Positions 1 to 8,179 of a stretch of DNA of 64,000 nt are shown piece after piece. Each line of letters begins with the position of its first letter. Position 1 is the first letter of the stretch. The DNA lies in contig JALORC010000022.1 in the NCBI GenBank assembly GCA_025459175.1, positions 21,242-85,241 on the forward strand. The letters run 5' to 3'. A program made the translations under genes and the position numbers. Source of the stretch: Planctomycetota bacterium. Its GTDB lineage: Bacteria > Planctomycetota > UBA1135 > UBA2386. Below the pieces are notes generated by a model. The model saw only the letters and a program-made list of their open reading frames with translations, made no database searches and was not told the origin of the DNA.

Positions 1-2
1 AC

Positions 3-806
3 CTGCGCCGGCTCGGCCTCACCACGGCTGGTGACCCGGCGGGCACCAACGGCTTCGTGCGCAACCTGCTGCTCGACGCGATCCTGGCCCAGGCCAACCG
101 GCTGTTCGGCCGCGGCGACCGCGGCGAGCCTCTGGACCCCGGCTCGGTGCAGCTGCGCTTCACGAAGCGGCAGCCGATCGGCCTCGCCCACACGCAGATC
201 GCGCTCGGTGGTCTCGATCCGGAAGGCGATCGCAATCGTGGCTACGGCGACGAGAGCACCGGTGTGCTCGGCCGCGCCTACTACGACTACCGGAACGGCA
301 ACCCGTCCGAACGCAACACCAGCACGTCCCCCGGCCTCGGCGTGTTCCCGGCCGAGATGTGGCTCTACCAGACGCTGATCCACGTGCAGGTCTGGCCGTC
401 GTTCCAGACCGTGTTCGCGCAGCGCTTCCGGCCGCTGTGCCCCGACATGGGCGGCACCGCGGCGGGCAGCCATCCGCTGGACGGCCAGGTGCTGCGCAGC
501 GACTTCGTCTACGCGACCGCCAACAGCAGCCAGCGCGCGCGCTGGCAGACGGTGATGGACGCCGTCGACGACTGGAGCAGCGTGATCGGCGTGATCCTCG
601 CCCACGAGGTCGGCCACTCGGTCGGCCTGGTCGCTCCGGGTCCGGCCCCGACCGGCTTGTTCGGCGACTCGTCGCTGCACGACACCTACGCCGGCGCCGC
701 CGAGGTGATGGCGCCGTCGGTCGGCTACGAAGCGATGATCTCGCTCGCCTACCAGTTCCGTGACATCGACCTGGCCTACTTGCGCCAACGGGTGATCCTG
801 CGATGA
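3..806 (+). CDS. Zinc-metalloprotease-like protein, 5' end outside window
   Basis: The frame is open to the left edge (first whole codon at 3), so the N-terminus is missing; 267 residues are visible. An internal GTG at 57 is unlikely to be the start because coding-like sequence continues upstream of it. About residue 200 of the visible part there is HEVGHSVG, a zinc-binding HExxH followed by xxG as in metzincin-type peptidases. About 40 residues later EVMAPSVGY resembles a Met-turn. The usual third ligand position of the extended metzincin motif is Ala, so a canonical metzincin is not certain; a His in SLHD between the two motifs could serve. The stop overlaps the next start (ATGA). The predicted role is an exported or surface peptidase, but no signal peptide can be seen because the start is off-window. 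Confidence 0.6.
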   Translation: MRRLGLTTAGDPAGTNGFVRNLLLDAILAQANRLFGRGDRGEPLDPGSVQLRFTKRQPIGLAHTQIALGGLDPEGDRNRGYGDESTGVLGRAYYDYRNGNPSERNTSTSPGLGVFPAEMWLYQTLIHVQVWPSFQTVFAQRFRPLCPDMGGTAAGSHPLDGQVLRSDFVYATANSSQRARWQTVMDAVDDWSSVIGVILAHEVGHSVGLVAPGPAPTGLFGDSSLHDTYAGAAEVMAPSVGYEAMISLAYQFRDIDLAYLRQRVILR

Positions 807-1798
807 ACGTCTCCCACCGCTTCGTCCCGTTCCTGCTGGCGCTGCTACCGATCGTGCCGGTCGCGGCCCAGGACCTCACGCTGCTGGCCGCGGCGCGCGG
901 CGCCGAGTTCGTGGTCCAGGCCACGGTGCTGGCCGCCAGCGATCCGTCGCCGGACTGGCACCGGCTCGAGTTCCGCACCGAGGCGGTGCTGAAGGGGGAT
1001 GCCCCGCGCGAGTTCCGCCTGCTCGAGCCCGCCGGCGCCTGCTGCGGCCGCAGCCTGTTCGCGCTGCAGCCGGGGCAATCGGTGCTGCTGTTCCTGCGCC
1101 GTTCCGGCCCCAACCTGCACCCGTACGGGGGTGCCCGCGGCGTGCTGCCGGCCGATCCGTCGGTGCGTACCCACGTGCAGCAGCTGCTGGCGACGACCGA
1201 CGGTCCGGCGACCGCGCGGTTGCTGGCCGCCGCGCTGCAGTCGAACGAGCCGCGCATCGCCGACGACGCCGCGCAGGCGCTGGCGACCCTGCCGGTGCTG
1301 CAGCTGCCGAACGCCGAGCGAACGGTGCTGCGCGAGGCGCTGCAGGATGCCCTGCAACGCGGCACCACACGCACCGCGCCGTTGCTCGAGACCGTCGTGC
1401 GGCTCGCCGATCCGAGCCTGCTCGACGTGGTGTTGCCGGCCTACCTCGACGCCGGCGACGACCGCGCACCGCTGCTGCGTCGCGGCCTGCTGCGCTGCCC
1501 GTCGACCGCGGTCGCCGCGCAGCTGCCGCTGCACCCGACCACCAACCCGCAGCAGGCGCTGCGGGCCGCCGAGCTGCTGGTCGCGCTGCCGGAGCCCGAG
1601 GCGCGGCCGTCCCTCGAACGCATGCTGCGACAGGCGCCGCATCCGCGCGTCCAACTCTGTCTCGCCGAGGCGATGCTCGCCGCCGGTGCGACCGAGCAGC
1701 AGCTGCGCTCGACGGTCCCGGAACCAGTGCTCCGCCTCGCCGAGCAACGCCATCGGGAACCACCGCGATTCCGCAACCTCCGCCCCGGCCGGCCATGA
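803..1798 (+). CDS. Exported protein with OB/TIMP-like N-terminal region and helical repeats
   Basis: 331 residues. The first 22 residues form a signal peptide ending VAAQ. Residues about 25-120 read as a small beta domain (EFVVQATVL, EAVLKGD, then a CC pair in GACCGRS, then VLLFLRR). This layout resembles tissue-inhibitor-like or other OB-fold domains of secreted proteins, but the match is by eye only. The rest is Leu/Ala-rich with repeated helix pairs, as in HEAT-type repeats. The ATG at 803 overlaps the stop of the upstream metalloprotease-like gene, and its own stop overlaps the next ATG at 1795, so the three genes are probably translationally coupled. No function is known; a protease-binding role would be speculation. 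Confidence 0.65.
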   Translation: MNVSHRFVPFLLALLPIVPVAAQDLTLLAAARGAEFVVQATVLAASDPSPDWHRLEFRTEAVLKGDAPREFRLLEPAGACCGRSLFALQPGQSVLLFLRRSGPNLHPYGGARGVLPADPSVRTHVQQLLATTDGPATARLLAAALQSNEPRIADDAAQALATLPVLQLPNAERTVLREALQDALQRGTTRTAPLLETVVRLADPSLLDVVLPAYLDAGDDRAPLLRRGLLRCPSTAVAAQLPLHPTTNPQQALRAAELLVALPEPEARPSLERMLRQAPHPRVQLCLAEAMLAAGATEQQLRSTVPEPVLRLAEQRHREPPRFRNLRPGRP

Positions 1799-3645
1799 AT
1801 TCCACCGAGATCCAGTCCCTGCCGATCACCGCGGCCTTGCTGCCGTCGGCGCTGCTGACGTTGCCGCTGTCCCGGCTGGCGCTGGATGCCGCCGCGGTCG
1901 GTGATTTCGCCACCAACGGGGTGCTGACGGTCGGCGACGCACTGCAGCTGCCGCTGCACTCGTTCGCCGCCGACGGCGCGTTCGCCGGACGGATGGAGGC
2001 GCTGCAGCAGGCGCTGGCGCGCACGCTGCACGACGGCCTGTGCCGGTTCGGCGACGTCGACTGCCGCGACTGGCCGACGCTGCGCGCCCAGCTGCTGGGC
2101 CCACTCGACGACGACGAACGCGCCTGGTTCGCCGAGTTCACCGGGCTCACCGGTCCGGTCGCGCGCCGGCCGGAGCTGGCGCGCGCCGCCGGGGTCACGC
2201 TGGCCGAGATCGACGACCGCGCCGAACGCGTGCGCAGTCGCATCGCCGAACTGGCCGGGCCGCTGCTGGCGCGGCTGCGGCGCGAACTCGAACAGGAGCT
2301 GCTGGCCGGCGACGGCGTCGTCACGCTGGACAGCGCGGCCGTGGGTTCGCTGCTGCCGGCGATCGCCGCGGCGGGCCAGGACCGCGCGCTCGGGCTGCGC
2401 TTGTTCGCGTTCCTGTTCCCACGCGAGCTGCACCTGCACCGCGGCACGCTGTTCCGGCTGGCGCCGCGCCGCTTCCGCCAGCTGCTGCGCCGGCTCCCGG
2501 CCCTGGTGCCGCCGCAGCGCCTGCCGGTGCCGGTCGACACGCTGATGCAGGAACTGGTGGCGAGCGGCGACGAGGTGCCACGTGGAGCCCTGCTGCACGT
2601 GCTGCGCAGCGAAGCCCACATCACGATCGAACTCGACGAACGGCACGGCGAGGTCGCCGCCGCCGATCCGCGCTCGCCGTCGGCGCGGCTGGTCGACCTG
2701 CTGACCGAGGCGCGGCAGCCGATGACGCTGACCGATCTGGTGTTCGCCTACCGCGACCGGTTCCGCACCGCGTCGCGCCGACGCCTCGAGAACCAGCTGC
2801 GCGCGAGCCGGGCCTTCGTGCAGACCGGCCCCGAGTGCTGGGCCCTGCGGCGCTGGCTCGAACGCGAGCTCGCCGCGGTGGCGCCGCTGGTCGACAAGGC
2901 CGCGCGGCGGCTGCAGACCGGCGCCGGCCGCACCCATGTCAGCGAATTGCTGCGCGAGGAGCACTGCGACGAACGCACCACGTGGCTGGTGCTGGACCGG
3001 CTCGGCGACGATCCGCGCGTGCGCCTGCTCGGCCGCGGCGAAGCGTGCGCCGCCACCCACCGCCGGTCGCGGGTGCTCGACGAGCTGCTGCGCGCGTTCC
3101 GCCGCGCCGCCGGCGACGTGATCACGAGCATGTTCGTCGCCAACCAGCCCGAACCGCGCCGCCGGCTCGTCGAGCGACTGCTGCGTCACAACCGGCTGTT
3201 CGTGCAGCCGGCCCCCGACCGCATCGACACGCTGTCGAACTACCCGCTCAACGACGAACGGCTGCGGCGGCTGATCGCGCTGGTGCAAGAACAACTGCGC
3301 TCGCGCGCCGGCCACGCGACCGCGGCGGGCCTGAAGGCGCTGGTCGATCGCAGCGAGCTCGGTGGCGCGTGGCTGACGCCGGAGCTGCTGGCCGACGTGC
3401 TGCGGCGCCACGGACCGTTCGAGGTATTGCCGGGCGGTGTGATCGCCAGCGCCGAACTGGAGCTCACCCAACGGCTGCGGCGCACGGTGCGCCAGGCGCT
3501 GCGCGAGGCCGGCACGGTGCTCAGCGTCGAGGAAGTGCTGCAGGCCCGCCCCGAGCTCGGTGCGTTCGCCGGTTGCCTCGGCGAACTGCTCAGGGGCGAT
3601 CCACTGCTGCAGACGCCGGACGGCCGCCACTTCGTGCTGGCGTAG
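1795..3645 (+). CDS. Predicted DNA-binding protein with alpha-CTD-like, sigma-R4-like and winged-helix regions
   Basis: 616 residues, no signal peptide or membrane segment. Near residues 20-60 PLSRLALDAA and LTVGDALQLPL resemble the helix-hairpin-helix of the RNA polymerase alpha C-terminal domain. At about 115-150 GVTLAEID followed by RAERVRSRI resembles the helix-turn-helix of sigma-70 region 4. The remainder contains several short units of winged-helix type: about 300-345 ending VQTGPECWALRRW, then the VSELLREEH region, then a C-terminal unit ending HFVLA. The start ATG overlaps the upstream stop. The 3' end overlaps the convergent PAP2 gene by 56 bases. A transcription-associated or nucleic-acid-binding role is inferred; no family was recognised with certainty. 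It is odd to find it coupled to two exported proteins. Confidence 0.6.
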   Translation: MNSTEIQSLPITAALLPSALLTLPLSRLALDAAAVGDFATNGVLTVGDALQLPLHSFAADGAFAGRMEALQQALARTLHDGLCRFGDVDCRDWPTLRAQLLGPLDDDERAWFAEFTGLTGPVARRPELARAAGVTLAEIDDRAERVRSRIAELAGPLLARLRRELEQELLAGDGVVTLDSAAVGSLLPAIAAAGQDRALGLRLFAFLFPRELHLHRGTLFRLAPRRFRQLLRRLPALVPPQRLPVPVDTLMQELVASGDEVPRGALLHVLRSEAHITIELDERHGEVAAADPRSPSARLVDLLTEARQPMTLTDLVFAYRDRFRTASRRRLENQLRASRAFVQTGPECWALRRWLERELAAVAPLVDKAARRLQTGAGRTHVSELLREEHCDERTTWLVLDRLGDDPRVRLLGRGEACAATHRRSRVLDELLRAFRRAAGDVITSMFVANQPEPRRRLVERLLRHNRLFVQPAPDRIDTLSNYPLNDERLRRLIALVQEQLRSRAGHATAAGLKALVDRSELGGAWLTPELLADVLRRHGPFEVLPGGVIASAELELTQRLRRTVRQALREAGTVLSVEEVLQARPELGAFAGCLGELLRGDPLLQTPDGRHFVLA

Positions 3646-4519
3646 CGACCGGCCAGCCGTCGAGATCCGCCAAACGGTCGCAGCCGCGCGCAACCGGCCA
3701 CGCCAGCGCGGCACCGACCAGCACGTCGATCGCCCAGTGGTAGCGCAACAGCACGGTGCTGGCGATCAGCAGCGCGCCGGGCAGCACCAGCCAACACCAC
3801 CAGCGGCGATTCCAACGCCACAGGATCAGCAGGCTGGTGATCGTCAGCATCGTGTGGCCACTCGGGAAGCAGTCCCACGGGTTGGCCTCGCCGGCATCGA
3901 TCGCGGCCCGCAGCGGCGCCAGCAGGCCCAGGCCCTCGATCTCGCGGTCGAACGCCAGCACCACCTTCGGCCCCAGCGTCGGCACCAGCAGGTAGCCGAG
4001 ATAGCTGCACAGGAAGCCGCCGACCAGCCACAGCACGGCGCGATCGAACGCCGCCGCACCGCTGCGCACGCCGGCCCCGATCGCGGCCGCGAAGCACAGC
4101 AGGTAGAAGCCGGCGTAGCACAGCTGCAGCACCTCGTTGGCCAGCGGCGGCAGGTGATCGACGAGCGTGCCGGGATCGCGACCGAACGCCGCCCGGTCGA
4201 GCGCGGCGAACGCGTATTCGTACGGTTCGGGATGCACCGCCGGCAGCAACCAGCACAGCGCGCTGAACACCACCGGCAGCCCGAGCGTAGCCAGCCCGAC
4301 CCGCCACCAGCGCGCCGCCGCCGGTCCGCGACGTGCCACCGCGGCCACCGCGAGCACCACGACCAGGATGCCGGCGTGCAGCGCCAGGAAGCGCACGCGG
4401 TCATGACGGGCATCCCCGCCACCGTCGGCGAGCAGAGCGACGGCCCCGACCGCGGCCAGGTAGCAGAGCCAGATGCGTTCGCTGGTCGGCGCGGGAGGCC
4501 GCGCGCCCGGATCAGACAT
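3590..4519 (-). CDS. PAP2-family membrane phosphatase
   Basis: 309 residues with several hydrophobic helices. In the C-terminal half, CFPSGHT is the central PAP2 motif (PSGH) and RYHWAIDV is the third motif with the catalytic His and Asp. The first motif (KxxxxxxRP) is not recognisable, as in inositolphosphotransferase-like members. The family removes or transfers phosphate on lipid or polyprenyl substrates at the membrane; the substrate here is unknown. The start ATG at 4519 has no Shine-Dalgarno sequence but has TAGGAT six bases upstream, suggesting a leaderless transcript. The 3' end overlaps the convergent gene by 56 bases. Confidence 0.85.
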   Translation of the reverse strand: MSDPGARPPAPTSERIWLCYLAAVGAVALLADGGGDARHDRVRFLALHAGILVVVLAVAAVARRGPAAARWWRVGLATLGLPVVFSALCWLLPAVHPEPYEYAFAALDRAAFGRDPGTLVDHLPPLANEVLQLCYAGFYLLCFAAAIGAGVRSGAAAFDRAVLWLVGGFLCSYLGYLLVPTLGPKVVLAFDREIEGLGLLAPLRAAIDAGEANPWDCFPSGHTMLTITSLLILWRWNRRWWCWLVLPGALLIASTVLLRYHWAIDVLVGAALAWPVARGCDRLADLDGWPVATPARSGGRPASAAVDRP

Positions 4520-4525
4520 GGGCGC

Positions 4526-4531
4526 ATCCTA
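4526..4531 (-). promoter_or_regulatory. -10 element of a leaderless promoter for the PAP2 gene
   Basis: On the minus strand TAGGAT lies with exactly six bases (4520-4525) between it and the ATG at 4519. This spacing places the transcription start at or next to the start codon. A TTGTTT at 4551-4556 is a possible but widely spaced (19 bases) -35. The same T-rich stretch serves as the T-tract of the upstream terminator. Confidence 0.5.
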
Positions 4532-4548
4532 CCTCGGACCGCACCGGC

Positions 4549-4592
4549 GAAAACAACGCAGCGGGGTGTCGTCCGTCCGGTCGACACCCCGC
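4549..4592 (-). terminator. Intrinsic terminator of the PPC-domain gene
   Basis: An 11-bp perfect stem (GCGGGGTGTCG at 4561-4571 pairing with 4582-4592) with a 10-base loop lies about 50 bases past the stop of the minus-strand gene ending at 4643. In that gene's direction the stem is followed by TGCGTTGTTTTCG, a T-rich tract rare in this GC-rich DNA. Together these make a standard Rho-independent terminator. It also separates the gene from the PAP2 gene downstream. Confidence 0.8.
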
Positions 4593-4642
4593 GGCAGCTC
4601 GCACGCATCGGGGGCGAGCGGATCAACGCGGACGGCGCGAGC

Positions 4643-6301
4643 TCAGTAGCTGCGCTCGCCGATGATCAGGCGGCCGTAGTTGCCGGTCTGCACACCGAAG
4701 AAGCCGGTGACGCCGTCATACTCCGCGGCCTGCTGCCACAGCACCGCGCCGCGCAGGGTCGGGTTCGCCGGGATCGTCAGGCCGACCTCGGCCGAGCCGG
4801 TCAGCGAGAAGAACGACTGCACGTCCAGGATCGGGCTGATGTTCAGCTCGCAGCCGATACCGATCGGCAGGCCACCGGGCGGCAGCTGGGCGGTGCCCCA
4901 GACCAGCAGGCCGATCGCGACGCCCGGCGTCAGGCCGTTCAGCTGCACCGAGAAGTAGTTGCCGACGGTCGGCACTTCGTTGGTGAACTGGCGGGCCAGC
5001 GTCGGGAACGGCGCCACGCCGCAGGTGGCGTTGGCGGCCACGGTGGCATAGCTGGCGGCGACGTACGGGGCCGGCTCGGTCGCGCTGACCTCGAGCACGT
5101 AGTTGCCGATCTGCGTGGCCAGGGTGCCCGGGCTACGGACTTCCAGGTAGTAGGTGCTCGGCGCCAGGAAGAACGAGAACGTGCCGCGCGCGTGCGACGT
5201 GCCGGTCGGCTCCAGGATGTTGCCGGTGGTCACCAGGGTCGCCGCACCGAGCGTGTTGGTGACCGGGTCGAAGAAGCGCAGGCCGATCGTCGTGTCGAGC
5301 ACCGGCGACGTGGCGCCGTTGCCGGTCTGGAACTGCAGGACGCTTGGCTGGCTGAAGGTGATCGGGCCCCACAGGTCGATCTCGTTGGCGACCGAAAGGT
5401 TGCCGACACCCTGCTGGCCGGACACGATCGGCGTGGCGGTCTGACCGTTGGCGTCGAGCGCCGGGGCCTCGTTGACGGTGACGCCGGTGTTCATCGGCAG
5501 CACCTGCAACTCGAGCCGGTAGTTGCCGGCCGGGACCGGGTTGATGGTCGACGCGACGCTGCGCTCGCGCACGACGATGTAGTAGGTGCCGGCCGGCCAG
5601 CAGCGCACCTGGGAGGTGCGGTAGGTGAAGTTGCTGGTGTCACCGACGTTGCCGCCGAAGGTCCCGGTCGGAGCCAGCAGCGCGCCAGCCGAGTCGAGCA
5701 CCTCGTAACGGTGGCCGCTGATGAACGGCGCGTCACCCTCGGTGACCTGGAACCAGACGCCCGAACGAGGGGCCGTCAAGTCGACGCGGTAGACGTCGAC
5801 ATCACCGGCGCCGAGCGCGCCGAGGATCTGGGCGCCGTTGCCGATCACCTGCACACCGGTGTCGGTGATCACGTTGTTGGGCTCGCTCTCCGCACCGGTG
5901 TAGGGCTTGAGGGCCGACTCGATCGCGATGTCGAGCGAGTAGAGGCCGGTGGTCGCGGCACCGAAGCCTTCGACGCGGGCGAAGTAGGTGCCGGCGGTGA
6001 GGTTGATCGTGAGATCGCTCTGCAACCCACGCGAGTCATCGTTGACACCGATCACCGTGCCGAGGCTGTCGAGCAACAAGATGCGCGTGTCCGCGGCGCC
6101 GCTGGTCGTCAGGCGGGTCTGGCCACCGGCGGTCGTGAAACTGAACCAATCCTGCTCGCCAGCGACCAAGTTGCAGTCGACCTGACGACCGGTGAGGACC
6201 GCCTGGGCCGTGAGCTGATCGTTGTTCGGCTCGGCCTCTGCGACGCGCTGAGCCATGAGGGGAGTCGCCAACAGCAGCGAGGAAGCAATCAGGGAACGCA
6301 T
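4643..6301 (-). CDS. Exported PPC-domain protein with shared C-terminal module
   Basis: 552 residues. The start was set at the ATG at 6301 because it begins a clean signal peptide (MRSLIASSLLLATPLMA). At least two pre-peptidase C-terminal (PPC) domains begin AEAEPNN and SEPNN and contain the usual WFSF and YFARVEG strands; these beta-sandwich domains usually accompany secreted enzymes, but no catalytic domain is present. The last ~130 residues (VGNYFSVQ, GIGCELNISP, IPANPTLRG, GRLIIG) match in pattern the C-terminal ends of three other exported proteins in this window. It is followed by a strong terminator. Likely a secreted or surface structural protein. Confidence 0.75.
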   Translation of the reverse strand: MRSLIASSLLLATPLMAQRVAEAEPNNDQLTAQAVLTGRQVDCNLVAGEQDWFSFTTAGGQTRLTTSGAADTRILLLDSLGTVIGVNDDSRGLQSDLTINLTAGTYFARVEGFGAATTGLYSLDIAIESALKPYTGAESEPNNVITDTGVQVIGNGAQILGALGAGDVDVYRVDLTAPRSGVWFQVTEGDAPFISGHRYEVLDSAGALLAPTGTFGGNVGDTSNFTYRTSQVRCWPAGTYYIVVRERSVASTINPVPAGNYRLELQVLPMNTGVTVNEAPALDANGQTATPIVSGQQGVGNLSVANEIDLWGPITFSQPSVLQFQTGNGATSPVLDTTIGLRFFDPVTNTLGAATLVTTGNILEPTGTSHARGTFSFFLAPSTYYLEVRSPGTLATQIGNYVLEVSATEPAPYVAASYATVAANATCGVAPFPTLARQFTNEVPTVGNYFSVQLNGLTPGVAIGLLVWGTAQLPPGGLPIGIGCELNISPILDVQSFFSLTGSAEVGLTIPANPTLRGAVLWQQAAEYDGVTGFFGVQTGNYGRLIIGERSY

Positions 6302-6462
6302 GGAATCTTTACTCTTACGGGGGGACAGGGAATGACCGCGAGCCACCTAGGCCGCGGACTCGCGCCAAACTCGGACGCGATGGACTGACGAACGCTACCT
6401 CGGCCCAGGTTCCATGCCACCCAGAGTTTCCCGACGCGGGAAGCTTACGGCCCACCGCAGGC

Positions 6463-7992
6463 TCAGGCCTTGCCGCTGCCGACCCGCCCCACCGCCGGGT
6501 GGCTCGCGCTCAACTCGGTGCTCTTGCTCTCGGTGCCATCGAAGCTGAGCAGCCGCCCCTTGCCCCCCTCGGTGGTCTCGATGTGCACCGGCCGCTGCCA
6601 CAGCCGGAACAGCCCCTGCAGGGTCAGCTGCGCTTGGTCGAGCTGCAGGTCGCCGCCGACCCATTCGTGCACCAGGTAGAGCTCGCCGCGGTTGCCGTGG
6701 TTGCCGTCGACGACCTTGATGATCGGGTTGCCGAAGTTGGTCAGCGCCGCCAGCAGCTGTTCCTTGACCTTGGTGTAGTCGCGGTCGACGACGATCAGCT
6801 GACCGGTCTGCGGGTCCTGGCCGTAGACGAACATCTTCTGCTCCTCGGCGAACTCCGGCGTGATGAACTCGTCGAGGAACGTCACGTCGTTGTAGATGCG
6901 CCGGACCTCGAACACCTTGGCGCGGCCCAGCTCGGTCGGCCGGTGCCAGCGGCGCCGCGTCTCCGGGTCGTCACAGGCGGTGTACTCGGCGCCGAAGCGC
7001 CCCTTGTTCCAGCGTTCCTCGATGTGACGGAACAGTTCGACGCCCATCTTGTACGGGTTGATCTGCCCCGGCCGCGTCGCCAGCGTGCCGCTGTGGGTGT
7101 CGCAGTACTGGACCACCTCGCTGGCATCGCACAGGTGCCTGGTCATCAGCTGGCTGTGCCAGAACACGGCCCAGCCCTCGTTCATGATCTTGGTCATGCC
7201 CTGCGGCGCGAAGTAGTAGGCCTCCTCGCGCAGCATCGCGAGCACGTCCTGCTCCCAGGTCTCGAGCGGGGCGTGGTCGAGCAGGAACTTCAGCACGTCG
7301 CGCGCCGGCTTGGCCGGGAACCGCCGCGCCTGGGTCTCCTCCGCCACCATCTTCTCGCGCTCGCGGCGCAGGAACTCGGGCGGGTTGATGTAGCGGTCCA
7401 TGTAGTCCTTGGCCGCGATCTTCTTGACCTCGCGACGGGACTCCTGCTCGGCGTGGCCGAGCGGCTTCGGTTCGGTGCCGCGATCGATGTAAGGCGAGTA
7501 CGGGTCGATCAGGTTGTCGAGCGAGTGCACGACGTCGATGAAGTTCTCGACCCGCTCCTGGCCGTGGCGGTCCATGTAGCGGCGGATGCGCGCGCCGTGG
7601 TTGGCCAGCACGTCCATCATCTTGCGCGAGGTGTGCGCGAACCACGCGTTGTTCTTGAAGAAGTCGCAGTGGCCGTAGACGTGCGCCATCACCAGCTTCT
7701 GCTCGGTGATCGAGTTGCTGCGCATCAGGTACGCGTAGCAGGGGTCGTTGTTGACGACGAGCTCGTAGATCTTCGACAGCCCGTAGGCGTAGCTCTTGGT
7801 CAGGTGCTCGTATTCCATGCCGAACCGCCAGTGCGGGTAGCGCACCGGGAAGCCGCCGTAGCTGGCGACCATGTTCAGTTCGTCGTGGTCGACGAGTTCG
7901 AAGATGACCTCGTAGAAGTCGAGGCCGTAGCTCTTCGCGAGATCGCGCGTCTCGTCGCGCAGCGCCGCCAGTTCGGGGGTCAGGTTGCCCAT
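6463..7992 (-). CDS. spoVR: SpoVR family protein
   Basis: 509 residues, close to the usual length of SpoVR/YcgB proteins. Characteristic stretches are LAKSYGLDFYEVIFE near the N-terminus, then SKIYELVVNNDPCYAYL, KLVMAHVYGHCDFFKNN, and NEGWAVFWHS in the middle. SpoVR is needed for spore cortex formation in Bacillus; its molecular activity is not settled, and in non-sporulating bacteria it is linked to the PrkA and YeaH stress proteins. All three are on this strand here, with prkA first and spoVR last. The ATG at 7992 was chosen because family similarity starts right after it (MGNLTPELA). A possible -10, TAGTCT, lies at 8051-8056 on the minus strand. Confidence 0.95.
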   Translation of the reverse strand: MGNLTPELAALRDETRDLAKSYGLDFYEVIFELVDHDELNMVASYGGFPVRYPHWRFGMEYEHLTKSYAYGLSKIYELVVNNDPCYAYLMRSNSITEQKLVMAHVYGHCDFFKNNAWFAHTSRKMMDVLANHGARIRRYMDRHGQERVENFIDVVHSLDNLIDPYSPYIDRGTEPKPLGHAEQESRREVKKIAAKDYMDRYINPPEFLRREREKMVAEETQARRFPAKPARDVLKFLLDHAPLETWEQDVLAMLREEAYYFAPQGMTKIMNEGWAVFWHSQLMTRHLCDASEVVQYCDTHSGTLATRPGQINPYKMGVELFRHIEERWNKGRFGAEYTACDDPETRRRWHRPTELGRAKVFEVRRIYNDVTFLDEFITPEFAEEQKMFVYGQDPQTGQLIVVDRDYTKVKEQLLAALTNFGNPIIKVVDGNHGNRGELYLVHEWVGGDLQLDQAQLTLQGLFRLWQRPVHIETTEGGKGRLLSFDGTESKSTELSASHPAVGRVGSGKA

Positions 7993-8179
7993 CGTCGTTC
8001 GGCTGTTCGGGCCTCGGGAGTCGTCGATGTCATCGACGGTTCGCACGCAAGACTAAGGCGATTCCCGGCCGCTGCCAGCGGGGAAGCGACTCGGTGGTCG
8101 GAGCCGGCCCTGTTCGCCAGACCGCGACAGATCGATCTCGTCACCAGCGCTGCCCCACCGTGGCGAAGGTCGCACCGCC

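Noticed and set aside
3560..6388. 942-codon plus-strand open frame
   Set aside because: It is antisense to the PAP2 and PPC genes, which have clear motifs and signal peptide. The plus-strand product has Gln/Arg/Ala shadow composition.
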